Positions 1-9,445 of a stretch of DNA of 40,540 nt are shown one piece after another. The first letter of the stretch is position 1; every line of letters begins with the position of its first letter. Below the pieces are notes generated by a model, which was not told the origin of the DNA, searched no databases, and saw only the letters and a program-made list of their open reading frames with translations. A program made the position numbers and the translations under genes. The stretch lies in the NCBI GenBank assembly GCA_005116965.1, contig SWDG01000027.1:356508-397047 (forward strand). The letters run 5' to 3'. This stretch comes from Nitrospira sp. (GTDB lineage: Bacteria > Nitrospirota > Nitrospiria > Nitrospirales > Nitrospiraceae).

Positions 1-507
1 GATTGGTACCGTCTCCTATACTTAGATCGGAAGATGGACGTCTGGGTGGTCTACATGATGGGACTGCTCGAGGTGTTGCCCGAGCATGCTGTGAAAGACC
101 TGCTCAAGCGCTTTCCCTTATCCGAACAGGAAGCGACCAAACTCAAAATGGCCCGCGTGGGCTGTCATAACATGATCCGTCGACTCGCATCGAAACGACC
201 CCTCAAACCGGCAGAGGTCTACCATCTCTTGTCGGGACTATCCGATGAAACGCTCTTGATCCTCATGGCGAAGAGCAAAGGGGAAACAGTCAAGCGCCAG
301 GTCTCAGCGTTCCTCACGACCTATCAGCATGTGAAGCCAATTCTGACGGGTACTGACCTGAAAGCCATGGGCTTGAAACCAGGCCCGCAGTTCAAGAAAA
401 TCCTCGACCGATTGCTCGCCGCACATCTGAACGGCGACGTAAGAACTGAAGCAGAAGAACGGCAGTTCCTTCATCAGCTGGTTCAAGACCCCAAGGGAGG
501 TGTGTGA
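1..507 (+). CDS. tRNA nucleotidyltransferase/poly(A) polymerase-like protein, C-terminal part (5' truncated by window)
   Basis: The reading frame is open from base 1 with no start codon, so only the last 168 residues are present. The segment is helical and resembles the C-terminal RNA-binding region of CCA-adding tRNA nucleotidyltransferases of the poly(A) polymerase family. Visible features are the stretches RPLKPAEVYHLL and LTGTDLKAMGLKPGP, followed by a helical end with LDRLLAAHLNGDV. In that family this region holds the tRNA while an N-terminal nucleotidyltransferase head, not in the window, adds CCA or A residues. The family assignment is by pattern memory; the catalytic part cannot be checked. 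The gene ends 294 bp before nuoA and runs in the same direction. Confidence 0.7.
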   Translation, partial: DWYRLLYLDRKMDVWVVYMMGLLEVLPEHAVKDLLKRFPLSEQEATKLKMARVGCHNMIRRLASKRPLKPAEVYHLLSGLSDETLLILMAKSKGETVKRQVSAFLTTYQHVKPILTGTDLKAMGLKPGPQFKKILDRLLAAHLNGDVRTEAEERQFLHQLVQDPKGGV

Positions 508-752
508 CGGATCGGAAACACACACATACGGATGGGAATGCCACGCATAGGATCATCAGTTCGACGGCCTTAGTGGCTGACCTACAGAAATCGTAGCGCA
601 CCAGCCAGAATAGTCTCCCCATAATTATTCTCTCGCGCCACCGCTCGCAGCAGTTCACCCCATAAACAATCGTAAAATTATGCTTTTTTAGAGCCAGGCC
701 CCTCTCAGCATGATATCCAAGAGTTGGGAAGGCCCTCATTGCCCTCAATAAA
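508..752 (+). other. Intergenic region upstream of the nuo operon
   Basis: No plausible gene is seen between the tRNA nucleotidyltransferase-like gene and the repeat block before nuoA. The stretch 622-690 is clearly A+T-richer than the genes around it and is the most likely place for the nuo promoter. I could not find a convincing -35/-10 pair with normal spacing. A short GTGTGT...ACACAC inverted repeat (about 500-525) straddles the upstream stop codon. It is too weak to call a terminator. Confidence 0.4.
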
Positions 753-803
753 TAGCTGGTTATTGCCGATAGTTAGCTATTGCAGGTGGTTAGTTATTGT
801 CAT
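753..803 (+). repeat. Three tandem 17-bp repeats ending in the nuoA start codon
   Basis: The copies begin at 753, 770 and 787, exactly 17 bp apart. All three share the core T-x-G-x-T-x-G-x-TATTG, and most other positions agree in two of three copies. The last copy runs into the nuoA ATG at 802, so the repeats occupy the whole ribosome-binding region and no Shine-Dalgarno sequence is seen. A regulator-binding array, or a repeat tract that varies in copy number, are both possible. Confidence 0.6.
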
Positions 804-1266
804 GGTAGATGACGCGATTTGGCAGATCTGTATCTATGGCTTGTGTGTCGGCGTGGTGATTGCCGTCATGCTGGGACTTCCACCTTTGCTTGGCGAGCGT
901 CACTGGAAAAAGGCTGAGCGTCGCTCTGAAAGCGCAACCGGCGTTCCCTATGAATGTGGGATTCGGCCCACTGGCAACGCTCAAGTCCGCCCACCGGTGC
1001 AATATTATTTGATCGCCATGTTCTTCGTTATTTTCGATGTGGAAGCAGCGTATCTGTATGCCTGGGCCGTCGCGGTACCCGAGACTGGCTGGCTTGGTTT
1101 TATTGAAGTGACGATCTTTGTGGCCATTCTGTTGGCATCTCTTGCGTATTTATGGCTCACCGGAGCGCTGGACTGGCATGCACAGTCTCAACGTCCACGA
1201 GTCCGTCACCGCCAGAGCCCAACCATGCAGGAGTCAAAGGAGCTCTACGATGACCGAGTGGCGTAA
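802..1266 (+). CDS. nuoA: NADH-quinone oxidoreductase subunit A
   Basis: NuoA is a three-helix membrane subunit of complex I next to the quinone site. The 154-residue product has the family signature region [16 protein letters not shown] followed by [19 protein letters not shown], the conserved acidic helix, and then a third helix. The frame is open further upstream to 724. I chose ATG 802 because it gives a normal NuoA N-terminus, while the upstream extension is encoded by the 17-bp repeats. The C-terminal tail after the last helix (about 35 polar residues) is longer than usual. The 3' end overlaps nuoB by 17 bp, which suggests coupled translation. It is the first gene of the 13-gene nuo operon. 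Confidence 0.9.
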   Translation: MVDDAIWQICIYGLCVGVVIAVMLGLPPLLGERHWKKAERRSESATGVPYECGIRPTGNAQVRPPVQYYLIAMFFVIFDVEAAYLYAWAVAVPETGWLGFIEVTIFVAILLASLAYLWLTGALDWHAQSQRPRVRHRQSPTMQESKELYDDRVA

Positions 1267-1957
1267 CGGACGACTGGAGGGGGTACGGATCACCGATGGT
1301 GGCGATGGTTCGTTGACCTCTGTCGTTGGCGACTCGGTCCTCTTTGCAAAGCTCCAAGATCTCTTAGCATGGGGACGGAAGAATTCATTGTGGCCGTTGA
1401 ACTTCGGCTTGTCATGCTGTTTCGTCGAAATGGCGACAAGTTTGACCAGCGTCTATGACGTCTCTCGATTTGGCGCAGAAGTCGTCCGCGGTTCACCACG
1501 GCAGGCCGACGTGTTGGTCGTATCCGGGACGGTGTTTCTGAAGGTGGCGCCTGTCATCAAGCAGCTCTACGAGCAGATGCTGGAGCCGCGTTGGGTGATT
1601 TCGATGGGCTCCTGCTCAAACTCCGGAGGGATGTTCGACGCCTATTCTGTCGTACAAGGCGTCGACAAATTCATTCCCGTGGACGTGTATATGCCGGGAT
1701 GCCCACCGCCGCCCCATGCCTTTATGGAATGTTTGCTGCTCCTCCAGAACATGGTTGGGTCAGAGCGCCGTCCCTTGAGCTGGCACTTCGGTCCACAGGA
1801 GGTTCAGAGACCCATTATGCCCTCGCTGCGTGATGCAAAACGAGCCGAGCGAATGAGCCAACGTGAATATCCCGGTATCGATGTGCTTCCGCGGACCGAC
1901 CTTCTCTCGCCCCATTTTGCAGGGCAGCCGGACGGTCGCCCGAAAGGCAAGTCATGA
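1250..1957 (+). CDS. nuoB: NADH-quinone oxidoreductase subunit B (cluster N2)
   Basis: NuoB carries [4Fe-4S] cluster N2, which passes electrons to quinone. The four expected cysteines are present: the tandem pair C56-C57 in [10 protein letters not shown]122 in [10 protein letters not shown] and C151 in [11 protein letters not shown] 1250 was preferred over the longer open frame (from 1118) because AAGGAG lies about 8 nt upstream and the N-terminus then matches the family. The 235-residue length includes an extended C-terminal tail after the conserved core. The gene overlaps nuoA at its 5' end and nuoCD at its 3' end (ATGA). Confidence 0.95.
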   Translation: MTEWRNGRLEGVRITDGGDGSLTSVVGDSVLFAKLQDLLAWGRKNSLWPLNFGLSCCFVEMATSLTSVYDVSRFGAEVVRGSPRQADVLVVSGTVFLKVAPVIKQLYEQMLEPRWVISMGSCSNSGGMFDAYSVVQGVDKFIPVDVYMPGCPPPPHAFMECLLLLQNMVGSERRPLSWHFGPQEVQRPIMPSLRDAKRAERMSQREYPGIDVLPRTDLLSPHFAGQPDGRPKGKS

Positions 1958-3756
1958 CTCCACGACTGTCGGCCACGCGAGACATCCCAATCGGCGAACA
2001 CACAGGACTCGTGGTGGAGTTGCTAGCCCGCTTTGGCTCTGACGGATATATAACCGCTGTGCAATCCACCAAGGATGAGATTCCAACCATCTGGGTTGAG
2101 AAACATCGGCTTCATGAAATTCTCCGCTATGTTAAATCCGAACTGACTCGCCCGTTTCCCATGCTGTTTGACCTAAGTGCGACCGACGAGCGGCTTCGTC
2201 GCCATCATGACGGATTACCGATCGGAAGTTTTACCGTGTTTTATCATCTCTTTTCCTTTGATCGGAACCAATCACTCCGCATCAAGGTGGCGCTGGAGAG
2301 TGAGACACTTTCTCTGCCGTCGAGCATCGATCTGTGGCCAAACGCCGATTGGTATGAACGAGAAATCTTTGACATGTTCGGGATTCGTTTCGACGGACAC
2401 CCCTTTCTCCGCCGTCTTCTCATGCCTTCGTGGTGGGAAGGGTATCCGCTTCGGAAGGATCATCCCTCGCGTGCGACAGAAGTCGGGCAGTTCCAAATGC
2501 CGCCGGAGAAACTGGTCGTGGCACAGGACGCGCTGCAATTCAAGCCCGAGGATTGGGGGTTAGCCCGCACCCACCACGATCAGGATTCAGATTTCGACTA
2601 TATGTTCATCAACCTTGGTCCAGCCCATACTGGTACGCACGGGGTGCTTCGACTCGTGGCGCAACTCGCGGGCGAGGAAATCATCCATATCGTCCCGGAT
2701 ATCGGCTTTCACCATCGTTCCCAGGAAAAGATCGCCGAGCGGCAAACCTGGCATTCGTTCATTCCGTACACCGATCGTGTGGACTACCTCCAGGGTGTAC
2801 TGAACGAAATGCCGTACTGTCTCTCCGTCGAGCGATTGGCGGGGATTACGGTGCCACCACGAGCACAAGTCATCCGCGTCATGATGTCTGAATTCTATCG
2901 AATCGCCAGTCATCTCGTCTGGTACGGGACCTTTGCGGGCGACATTGGTGCCTTGTCACCAGTCTTTTACATGTTCAACGATCGAGAACGTATCCTTTCG
3001 ATCACCGAAGCCATTTGTGGTGGCCGCATGCATCCCAATTGGCTCCGGATCGGTGGAGTTGCACGAGATCTTCCGATTGGATGGGACACACTGGTTCGCC
3101 AGTTCATCGATTGGTTTCCCAGCCGACTCGATGATTATGAGCAACTGGTGATGGACAATCCGATTCTCAAGCAGCGGACCGTCGGGATCGGGGTCTTGTC
3201 TCTCGATGATGCCATCGCGTGGGGTGCCACTGGTCCGATGCTGCGTGCCTGCGGCTTGCCGTGGGATTTGCGCAAGGTCCGTCCGTACTCCGGCTATGAG
3301 CAGTTCGACTTTGAGGTCCCGGTTGCTTCAAACGGCGATTGTTATGACCGAGCGCTGGTGCATGTCTTGGAATTGCGTCAGTCGCTACGGATTATTCGCC
3401 AATGCCTCGACTCCATGCCATCCGGTCCCTATACGTCACTCGATGCTCTTGCGACTCCTCCGCTGAAAACACACACGATGCAGGACATCGAAACGCTCAT
3501 CAATCATTTCGTCGGAGTGAGCTGGGGCCCGGTGCTTCCTCCCGGTGAAGCGGAAGTTCCCACCGAATCGTCGAAAGGACAGACCAGTTATTACTTGACG
3601 AGCGATGGGTCGCAGCTGTCGTACCGGACGAGAATTCGGACCCCCTCTTTTGCCCATATCCAGATGGTGCCCCTGATGGCACGTGGCGAGTTGCTCTCGG
3701 ATCTCCTGGCCGTGCTGGGGAGTGTGGACTATGTGTTATCCGATGTGGATCGATGA
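1954..3756 (+). CDS. nuoCD: NADH-quinone oxidoreductase fused subunits C and D
   Basis: This 600-residue protein joins the 30-kDa (NuoC) and 49-kDa (NuoD) subunits of the peripheral arm. Residues of about 1-190 match NuoC, including [18 protein letters not shown] and LRRLLMP. From about residue 200 it is NuoD, with [15 protein letters not shown], the quinone-pocket histidine region, and the family C-terminal end VLSDVDR. The C-D fusion is known from enterobacterial-type complex I and fits the E. coli-like gene order here. The start overlaps the nuoB stop as ATGA. The gene is followed by a 98-bp gap that holds the first heptad inverted repeat. Confidence 0.95.
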   Translation: MTPRLSATRDIPIGEHTGLVVELLARFGSDGYITAVQSTKDEIPTIWVEKHRLHEILRYVKSELTRPFPMLFDLSATDERLRRHHDGLPIGSFTVFYHLFSFDRNQSLRIKVALESETLSLPSSIDLWPNADWYEREIFDMFGIRFDGHPFLRRLLMPSWWEGYPLRKDHPSRATEVGQFQMPPEKLVVAQDALQFKPEDWGLARTHHDQDSDFDYMFINLGPAHTGTHGVLRLVAQLAGEEIIHIVPDIGFHHRSQEKIAERQTWHSFIPYTDRVDYLQGVLNEMPYCLSVERLAGITVPPRAQVIRVMMSEFYRIASHLVWYGTFAGDIGALSPVFYMFNDRERILSITEAICGGRMHPNWLRIGGVARDLPIGWDTLVRQFIDWFPSRLDDYEQLVMDNPILKQRTVGIGVLSLDDAIAWGATGPMLRACGLPWDLRKVRPYSGYEQFDFEVPVASNGDCYDRALVHVLELRQSLRIIRQCLDSMPSGPYTSLDALATPPLKTHTMQDIETLINHFVGVSWGPVLPPGEAEVPTESSKGQTSYYLTSDGSQLSYRTRIRTPSFAHIQMVPLMARGELLSDLLAVLGSVDYVLSDVDR

Positions 3757-3764
3757 GCAGTCAT

Positions 3765-3826
3765 GTTTCAAGTTTCTGGTTTCGAGTTTCAAAATGACAT
3801 GAAACCTTCAACTTTAAATTTGAAAC
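3765..3826. repeat. Heptad-periodic inverted repeat, copy A (nuoCD-nuoE gap)
   Basis: Four GTTTC units start at 3765, 3772, 3779 and 3786, exactly 7 nt apart. After a 10-nt spacer, GAAAC units at 3801 and 3822 bound a right arm with the same 7-nt register; its two middle units are degenerate. GTTTC pairs with GAAAC, so the transcript can fold into a long, regularly bulged hairpin. The same architecture occurs in two other nuo gaps. Confidence 0.75.
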
Positions 3827-3854
3827 AATTGCTCTGCGAAATACGAGGAACGTC

Positions 3855-4319
3855 ATGCTGAGCGAGATTGAACGCCGAGAGCTTGAAGACGCTGTGAAGC
3901 ATTATCCTGACAAACGGGGGGCGGCTATCGATGCCCTGCTGACCATCCAGCGACGACGTGGCTGGATCTCGGATGACACGCTCTTCGAGATTGCCCAATT
4001 TCTTGAGATCACGGCCGAGGATCTGGATAGTGTCGCCACGTTCTACAACCTCGTCTTTCGAAAACCGGTCGGTCGGCATGTCGCATTCATGTGCGACAGT
4101 ATCAGTTGTTGGATCAAGGGATGCGAGCAAGTTCAGGAACAGATCAAGAAACTCTATGACGTGGATTTAGGTCAGACAACGTCTGATGGACGTCTGACTG
4201 TCTTGCCGATTGCGTGCTTAGGGCAATGCGAACGGGCACCGGCCCTGTTGATCGATCAGGATGTATATGGCAACGTCACGCCCGAAAAGATCGAACAGAT
4301 CGTGGAGAAATACAAATAG
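3855..4319 (+). CDS. nuoE: NADH-quinone oxidoreductase subunit E ([2Fe-2S] N1a)
   Basis: NuoE is the 24-kDa thioredoxin-like subunit of the NADH module. The 154-residue product has the four [2Fe-2S] ligands C80 and C85 (CDSISC) and C121 and C125 (CLGQC), with the family ATFYNLVFRKPVGRH stretch before them. AGGA lies about 9 nt before the start ATG. It is separated from nuoCD by a gap with a heptad repeat, and nuoF follows after 26 bp. The presence of E, F and G shows that this complex uses NADH directly, unlike 11-subunit forms without an NADH module. Confidence 0.95.
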   Translation: MLSEIERRELEDAVKHYPDKRGAAIDALLTIQRRRGWISDDTLFEIAQFLEITAEDLDSVATFYNLVFRKPVGRHVAFMCDSISCWIKGCEQVQEQIKKLYDVDLGQTTSDGRLTVLPIACLGQCERAPALLIDQDVYGNVTPEKIEQIVEKYK

Positions 4320-4345
4320 TCCAAGATATCCGTCATCGACTGAAC

Positions 4346-5650
4346 ATGGAACGACCACTCACTCAACATATTCATCCGGATGGTACGACGCGCACATTGC
4401 GTGAGTACGTCAAAACGGGTGGATATCGCTGCTTGCAACGGCTCTCCAGCGGGCTGGCCCCCAAGGACCTGCAGCGGCTGGTGACCGATGCCGGATTGCG
4501 CGGCAGGGGCGGGGGTGGGTTTCTGACCGGTACCAAGTGGAGCTTCGTGCCGATGGGTGCCGACGCGCCGAAACCCAAGTATATCGTCGCCAATGGCGAT
4601 GAGATGGAACCGGGCACATTTAAGGATCGTGTGCTGATGGAGGGCGACCCCCATGGCCTGGTCGAAGGGATGATCCTTGCTGGCTATGCCATCGACGCAG
4701 AGGTTGGCTACATCTTTCTGCGTGGGGAATACCATCTGTCGGCCCAACGACTGACCGAGGCGATTGCAGAGGCCTACGCAGCGGGGTATTTGGGTACGCC
4801 TCTTCCTGGAACGGGGTTTCGCTTTGACCTCCATCTGCATGCCAGTGCCGGCCGGTATATTTGTGGCGAAGAAACCGCGTTGATTAATGCACTGGAAGGC
4901 AAGCGAGCAGTCCCCCGCGCAAAGCCTCCCTTTCCGCAGACGGTCGGCTTATGGGGGAAACCGACGGTCGTGCAGAACGTCGAGACCCTCTACAACATCC
5001 CACATATCGTCAATCAGGGATCTGACTGGTATCACCGATTGAGTCGGACTCAAGACGGTGGCACGAAGATCTACGGTATCAGTGGTCGTGTCGCCAATCC
5101 TGGATGGTGGGAATTGCCGCTCGGCACCACTGCGCGTGAGGTCTTAGAGCAACATGCCGGAGGGATGGCTGATGGCGTTTGCTTTCGGGGCTTGTTGCCA
5201 GGCGGTATCTCCACGGCATTTATGACTGAAGAACACTTGGACCTCCCCCTAGATTTCTCTTCGATCCCGCCCGAGATTGGTCGTCTTGGTACTGCCACCA
5301 TGATTGTGCTGGACGATCACACCTGTCCCGTGGGGTTCGTGTTGAATCTCGAGAAGTTCTTTGCCCGAGAATCCTGTGGCTGGTGTACGCCTTGTCGGGA
5401 AGGGTTGCCGTGGGTCGCGAAACTTTTAATGTCCTTCGAGGAGGGACGTGCGACCAGCGAGGATTTGTCGCTTCTCAAGATGCATACCAAGTGGCTGGCG
5501 CCAGGACACACCTTCTGCGGTCTCGCACCAGGTGCAATGGCCCCGTTGCAATCGGCCTTGAAGTACTTTCACGATGACTTTGAGCGCCACATCTCGACGC
5601 GCGGATGTCCCTGGAGCAAGAAGTCGTCACAACAGAAGGTGTTGGTCTAG
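4346..5650 (+). CDS. nuoF: NADH-quinone oxidoreductase subunit F (FMN, NADH-binding, cluster N3)
   Basis: NuoF oxidises NADH with FMN and feeds electrons to cluster N3. The glycine-rich NADH loop GRGGGGFLTGTKW is at residues 53-65, the FMN region NGDEMEPGTFKDR at about 83-95, and YICGEETALINALEG follows in mid-protein. N3 ligands are C344, C347 and C350 (CGWCTPC) and C391, with the family spacing of 40 residues before the last cysteine. ATG 4346 gives the standard N-terminus; the longer frame from 4214 overlaps nuoE and was rejected. The protein has 434 residues, a normal length. nuoG starts 4 bp after its stop. Confidence 0.95.
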   Translation: MERPLTQHIHPDGTTRTLREYVKTGGYRCLQRLSSGLAPKDLQRLVTDAGLRGRGGGGFLTGTKWSFVPMGADAPKPKYIVANGDEMEPGTFKDRVLMEGDPHGLVEGMILAGYAIDAEVGYIFLRGEYHLSAQRLTEAIAEAYAAGYLGTPLPGTGFRFDLHLHASAGRYICGEETALINALEGKRAVPRAKPPFPQTVGLWGKPTVVQNVETLYNIPHIVNQGSDWYHRLSRTQDGGTKIYGISGRVANPGWWELPLGTTAREVLEQHAGGMADGVCFRGLLPGGISTAFMTEEHLDLPLDFSSIPPEIGRLGTATMIVLDDHTCPVGFVLNLEKFFARESCGWCTPCREGLPWVAKLLMSFEEGRATSEDLSLLKMHTKWLAPGHTFCGLAPGAMAPLQSALKYFHDDFERHISTRGCPWSKKSSQQKVLV

Positions 5651-5654
5651 ACCC

Positions 5655-8414
5655 ATGGCAACCATTATCGTCGATAACAAGTCATATACTGTGGATGAGC
5701 AACAGAATGTGCTCGCCGCCTGTCTGGGACATGGGCTGAACGTGCCCTATTTCTGCTGGCATCCGGCCATGGGATCGGTCGGAGCCTGCCGCCAGTGTGC
5801 GGTCAAACAGTTCAAAGACGACCGCGATCAGTCTGGTCGACTGGTGATGTCCTGCATGACACCAGCGACGAACGGCACACGGATCTCGATCGATGATCCA
5901 GAGGCCAAGGCCTTTCGTGCATCAGTCATTGAGTGGCTGATGGTGAACCATCCACACGACTGCCCAGTCTGTGACGAAGGAGGGGAGTGCCATTTACAAG
6001 ACATGACAGTCATGACCAGGCATGTCTACCGCCGCTACCGCTATCAAAAACGAACCCATCGCAATCAGGCTCTCGGCCCATTCATTCGGCATGAGATGAA
6101 TCGGTGTATTCAATGTTACCGCTGCGTACGATACTACCGAGATTATGCGGGTGGACGTGACCTCAACGTGTTTGGTTCGCATGACGCCGTCTACTTCGGC
6201 CGGGAACAGGATGGCACGCTGGAGAATGAATTCAGTGGAAATCTGGTGGAGGTCTGTCCGACTGGAGTCTTCACGGACAAAACCTTTTTTCACCACTACA
6301 CGAGAAAATGGGATCTGCAAGCAGCCCAATCGATCTGCCCACATTGCAGCCTTGGCTGCAATACCACCGCCGGTGAACGATCTGGGACTCTGCGTCGGAT
6401 CACCAATCGGTTTAACAGTCAGGTGAACGGCTACTTTTTGTGCGATCGAGGACGGTTTGGGTATGAGTATGTCAATAGTCCGCATCGCATCAAGCGGGCC
6501 GTGGTGAGGCCAGATTGTGATCGTACCAAGCCGGGACAGCCAGAGGAAGTGCCACAGGCTATCGAGATCGCCGCAGATCGCTTACGACGCGCGCGCGGTG
6601 TTGTGGGCCTTGGGTCGCCTCGCGCCTCGCTCGAGGCCAATGTGGCCCTGCGATCTTTAGTCGACCCGCAGCACTTTTATCAGGGGGTCGATGAACAGGA
6701 ACGCCAACTTCTCTCCACGATCCTTAAGATATTTCAGACTGGACCGGTGCCGTCGGCGTCTATTCACGATGCCGAACAGTCAGATGCCGTTTTCGTTCTT
6801 GGAGCGGATCTCTTGAACGAGGCGCCACGCTTGGCGCTGGCTCTTCTCCAGTCCATTCGGCAAGAGCCGATGGAACAGGTCGATGAATTGAAGATTCCTC
6901 GATGGGATGAGGCGGCTGTGCGCAACGCGGTGCAAAACCGACGAGGCCCTCTGTTCCTCGCTGGGTATCAGCGTACGTGGTTTCATGAGTACGCCACTGA
7001 CACCTACTTCGCCGCGCCGGACGATATTGCCAGGTTGGGATTTGCCGTGGCTGGATCGATCGGTCAAGGGACACCTTCAGTTCCTGATCTCAGTCCCGAG
7101 GTCAAGGATCTCACACAGCGTATTGCTGAGGCCCTGACCCATGCCCAACGCCCACTGATCATTGCCGGAACGAAAAGCGGCTCCCAGGCAACGATAGAGG
7201 CAGCAGCCAATGTGGCCTGGGCCCTGCATCAACAAGGGAAACAGCCACGACTCAGCTTTGTGCTTCCAGAGTGTAATAGCGCAGGCCTCGCCTTGCTCGG
7301 TGGCGGACGCTTGAATGACGCGTTCGATGCGATCCGTCAGGGAAAGGCCGATACCGTGATTGTGCTGGAGAATGACTTGTATCGTCGCGCGGAGGCGGCG
7401 AACGTCGATGCCTTCCTTGAGACAGCGCAAACGGTTGTTGTCATCGATTCGGTTGAACATCGCACGACGGCGCATGCCGATGTGCTGCTTCCGTCTGCCA
7501 CAGGTCCGGAATCCGATGGGACATTTGTCAATCAAGAAGGCCGAGCCCAGCGTTTTTACCAGGTATTTGTCCCAGATGGTGACGTCAAAGAGAGCTGGCG
7601 GTGGCTGAGTGAGCTTGGCCGTGCAACTTCACAGGAGGGTGGGAGTGAATCCGGAGTGGCGGCCTGGCGCAACTTCGACGATGCGGTCTCCGCAACAGCG
7701 ACAGCGGCTCCTGCGCTGGCACGCATCGGAGAGGTCGCACCGTCAGCGAGTTTTCGTTTGGTAGGTCAAAAAGTTCCCAGGCAGTCTGAGCGATACAGTG
7801 GGCGTACGTCACTGATCTCTCATTTGACTATGCACGAACCGCCTCCTCCCGTTGATCATGATTCGCCGCTTGGATTTACGATGGAAGGATATCGAGGACC
7901 GCTTCCGTCACCGCTGATTTCCCAATTCTGGGCTCCTGGCTGGAATTCTATCCAGGCTGTGAATACGTATCAAGACGAAGTCGGTGGGCCATTGCGCGAT
8001 GAAATGCCGGGAGTCCGGCTCATCGAACCAGTTGCCACGAAGGCATCCGGTTGGTTCACCACCATTCCACGCGCGTTTCAGCCAACCGCTCATCAATGGT
8101 TGCTGCTTCCTCTATCCGCCGTGTTTGGAAGCGACGAACTCAGCAACCGATCTCCGGCGATTGCCGAACGGATTGGCAAGCCGTTCCTGTCCTTGCATCC
8201 ATCAGATGGAGCGCGGTTGACCCTTGAGGACCACAGCACCGTTGATCTGGTGTTGCAGGGGACGACGTACCGCCTTGTTGTGCACCTCGATCCTTCTACA
8301 CCTGTGGGGACAGCAGGTCTCTCCCTTGTGCCTGAGGTATCTGGCGTCAGCATGCCGGCTTGGGTTGATTTGTTGAAGGCAATTCAGACTGAACACAAGC
8401 GGAGGGCTGCATGA
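5655..8414 (+). CDS. nuoG: NADH-quinone oxidoreductase subunit G (Fe-S, molybdopterin-oxidoreductase-like)
   Basis: This 919-residue protein starts with a plant-ferredoxin-like [2Fe-2S] domain (C34, C45, C48, C67). It is followed by the N5/N4 region, with HPHDCPVCDEGGECHLQD and CIQCYRC. The extra cluster N7 motif found in only some bacteria is present: CPHCSLGC, then 27 residues, then a further Cys in FLCDRGRFG. The rest is the degenerate molybdopterin-oxidoreductase-like fold that binds no cofactor in complex I. ATG 5655 is 4 bp after nuoF; the longer frame from 5574 lies inside nuoF and was rejected. The 3' end overlaps nuoH (ATGA). Confidence 0.95.
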   Translation: MATIIVDNKSYTVDEQQNVLAACLGHGLNVPYFCWHPAMGSVGACRQCAVKQFKDDRDQSGRLVMSCMTPATNGTRISIDDPEAKAFRASVIEWLMVNHPHDCPVCDEGGECHLQDMTVMTRHVYRRYRYQKRTHRNQALGPFIRHEMNRCIQCYRCVRYYRDYAGGRDLNVFGSHDAVYFGREQDGTLENEFSGNLVEVCPTGVFTDKTFFHHYTRKWDLQAAQSICPHCSLGCNTTAGERSGTLRRITNRFNSQVNGYFLCDRGRFGYEYVNSPHRIKRAVVRPDCDRTKPGQPEEVPQAIEIAADRLRRARGVVGLGSPRASLEANVALRSLVDPQHFYQGVDEQERQLLSTILKIFQTGPVPSASIHDAEQSDAVFVLGADLLNEAPRLALALLQSIRQEPMEQVDELKIPRWDEAAVRNAVQNRRGPLFLAGYQRTWFHEYATDTYFAAPDDIARLGFAVAGSIGQGTPSVPDLSPEVKDLTQRIAEALTHAQRPLIIAGTKSGSQATIEAAANVAWALHQQGKQPRLSFVLPECNSAGLALLGGGRLNDAFDAIRQGKADTVIVLENDLYRRAEAANVDAFLETAQTVVVIDSVEHRTTAHADVLLPSATGPESDGTFVNQEGRAQRFYQVFVPDGDVKESWRWLSELGRATSQEGGSESGVAAWRNFDDAVSATATAAPALARIGEVAPSASFRLVGQKVPRQSERYSGRTSLISHLTMHEPPPPVDHDSPLGFTMEGYRGPLPSPLISQFWAPGWNSIQAVNTYQDEVGGPLRDEMPGVRLIEPVATKASGWFTTIPRAFQPTAHQWLLLPLSAVFGSDELSNRSPAIAERIGKPFLSLHPSDGARLTLEDHSTVDLVLQGTTYRLVVHLDPSTPVGTAGLSLVPEVSGVSMPAWVDLLKAIQTEHKRRAA

Positions 8415-9367
8415 TCGATTGGAGCCATACCGCACTCACCATCGCCGTCATTCTTGGCAGCTGTCTGACCTTGGCCGGAATGCTGATCTGGGTTGAACGT
8501 CGACTGCTCGGAGTGTGGCAAGAACGATACGGCCCCAACCGTCTGGGGCCAGGCGGGTGCCTGCAATCACTGGCGGATATGATCAAGATCTTTACGAAAG
8601 AAGACTGGATCCCGCCCTTCGCTGACAAAGCAGTGTTCGTCATTACGCCGGCCATCGTCGTGATCACGGCACTCATGTCGTTCGCGGTGATACCGATCGC
8701 GCCCAACTTCGTGGTCGCTGATCTCAATGTGGGCGTCCTGTTCTTTTTAGCCATGTCGAGCCTTGCCGCCTACAGTGTCATTATTGGGGGATGGGCTTCC
8801 AACAACAAATTCGCGTTTCTCGGCAGCCTCCGGGCCATTGCACAGCTGTTGAGCTATGAAGTCTTCATGGGAATCTCGCTGATGGGAGCTGTAATTTTGG
8901 CAGGCTCGTTCAACCTGAGCGATATTGTGAACGCGCAACAGCATCAATGGTTTGTGATCCCTCAGTTCTTGGGGTTTCTTGGGTTTTTCATGGCGGGACT
9001 GGCTGAAGCGCACCGCACCCCGTTCGATATGCCTGAGGCGGAAGCGGAGCTCGTTGCCGGCTACCACTCCGAGTACAGTGGGATGAAATTTGGGATGTTC
9101 TTTGTCGGCGAATACCTAAGCATCCTTCTTCTTTCAGCGATGACCGTCATTCTTTTCTTCGGTGGATGGCACGGACCCTGGTTGCCGCCGGTGGTGTGGT
9201 TTGGCTTGAAAATGTTCGGCTTCATCGCCTTGATCATCCTGATTCGCGCGGCCTGGCCTCGATACCGCTTTGATCAGCTCCTGTCATTCGGGTGGAAGGT
9301 CGTGATGCCACTCGCGTTGATCAATCTGTTGGTGACGGGCGGGGTGGTGTTGTGGAGAGCAGGATAG
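8411..9367 (+). CDS. nuoH: NADH-quinone oxidoreductase subunit H
   Basis: NuoH is the eight-helix membrane subunit that forms the roof of the quinone chamber and links the peripheral arm to the proton pumps. The 318-residue product has the family stretches WVERRLLGVWQERYGPNRLGP and AEAHRTPFDMPEAEAELVAGY, and YRFDQLLSFGWKVVMPLALIN near the end. Acidic residues of the E-channel loop are visible in the second stretch. The start overlaps the nuoG stop. A 78-bp gap with no recognisable element precedes nuoI. Confidence 0.95.
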   Translation: MIDWSHTALTIAVILGSCLTLAGMLIWVERRLLGVWQERYGPNRLGPGGCLQSLADMIKIFTKEDWIPPFADKAVFVITPAIVVITALMSFAVIPIAPNFVVADLNVGVLFFLAMSSLAAYSVIIGGWASNNKFAFLGSLRAIAQLLSYEVFMGISLMGAVILAGSFNLSDIVNAQQHQWFVIPQFLGFLGFFMAGLAEAHRTPFDMPEAEAELVAGYHSEYSGMKFGMFFVGEYLSILLLSAMTVILFFGGWHGPWLPPVVWFGLKMFGFIALIILIRAAWPRYRFDQLLSFGWKVVMPLALINLLVTGGVVLWRAG

Positions 9368-9445
9368 CAGGGATTCACGATGTGACAGTGAGCTTGGATC
9401 GGATGTGATGCAAAGGGGAATCATTTCTGTAGAACGGCTGTACGT

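Noticed and set aside
3765-3826. CRISPR-like array (regular GTTTC units)
   Set aside because: Units are 5 bp with a 7-nt period and are followed by their inverted complement; there are no spacers of CRISPR length and no cas genes.
4256-4840. Minus-strand open frame of 194 codons opposite nuoE/nuoF
   Set aside because: It lies antisense to well-supported complex I genes and has no family motif or ribosome-binding site.
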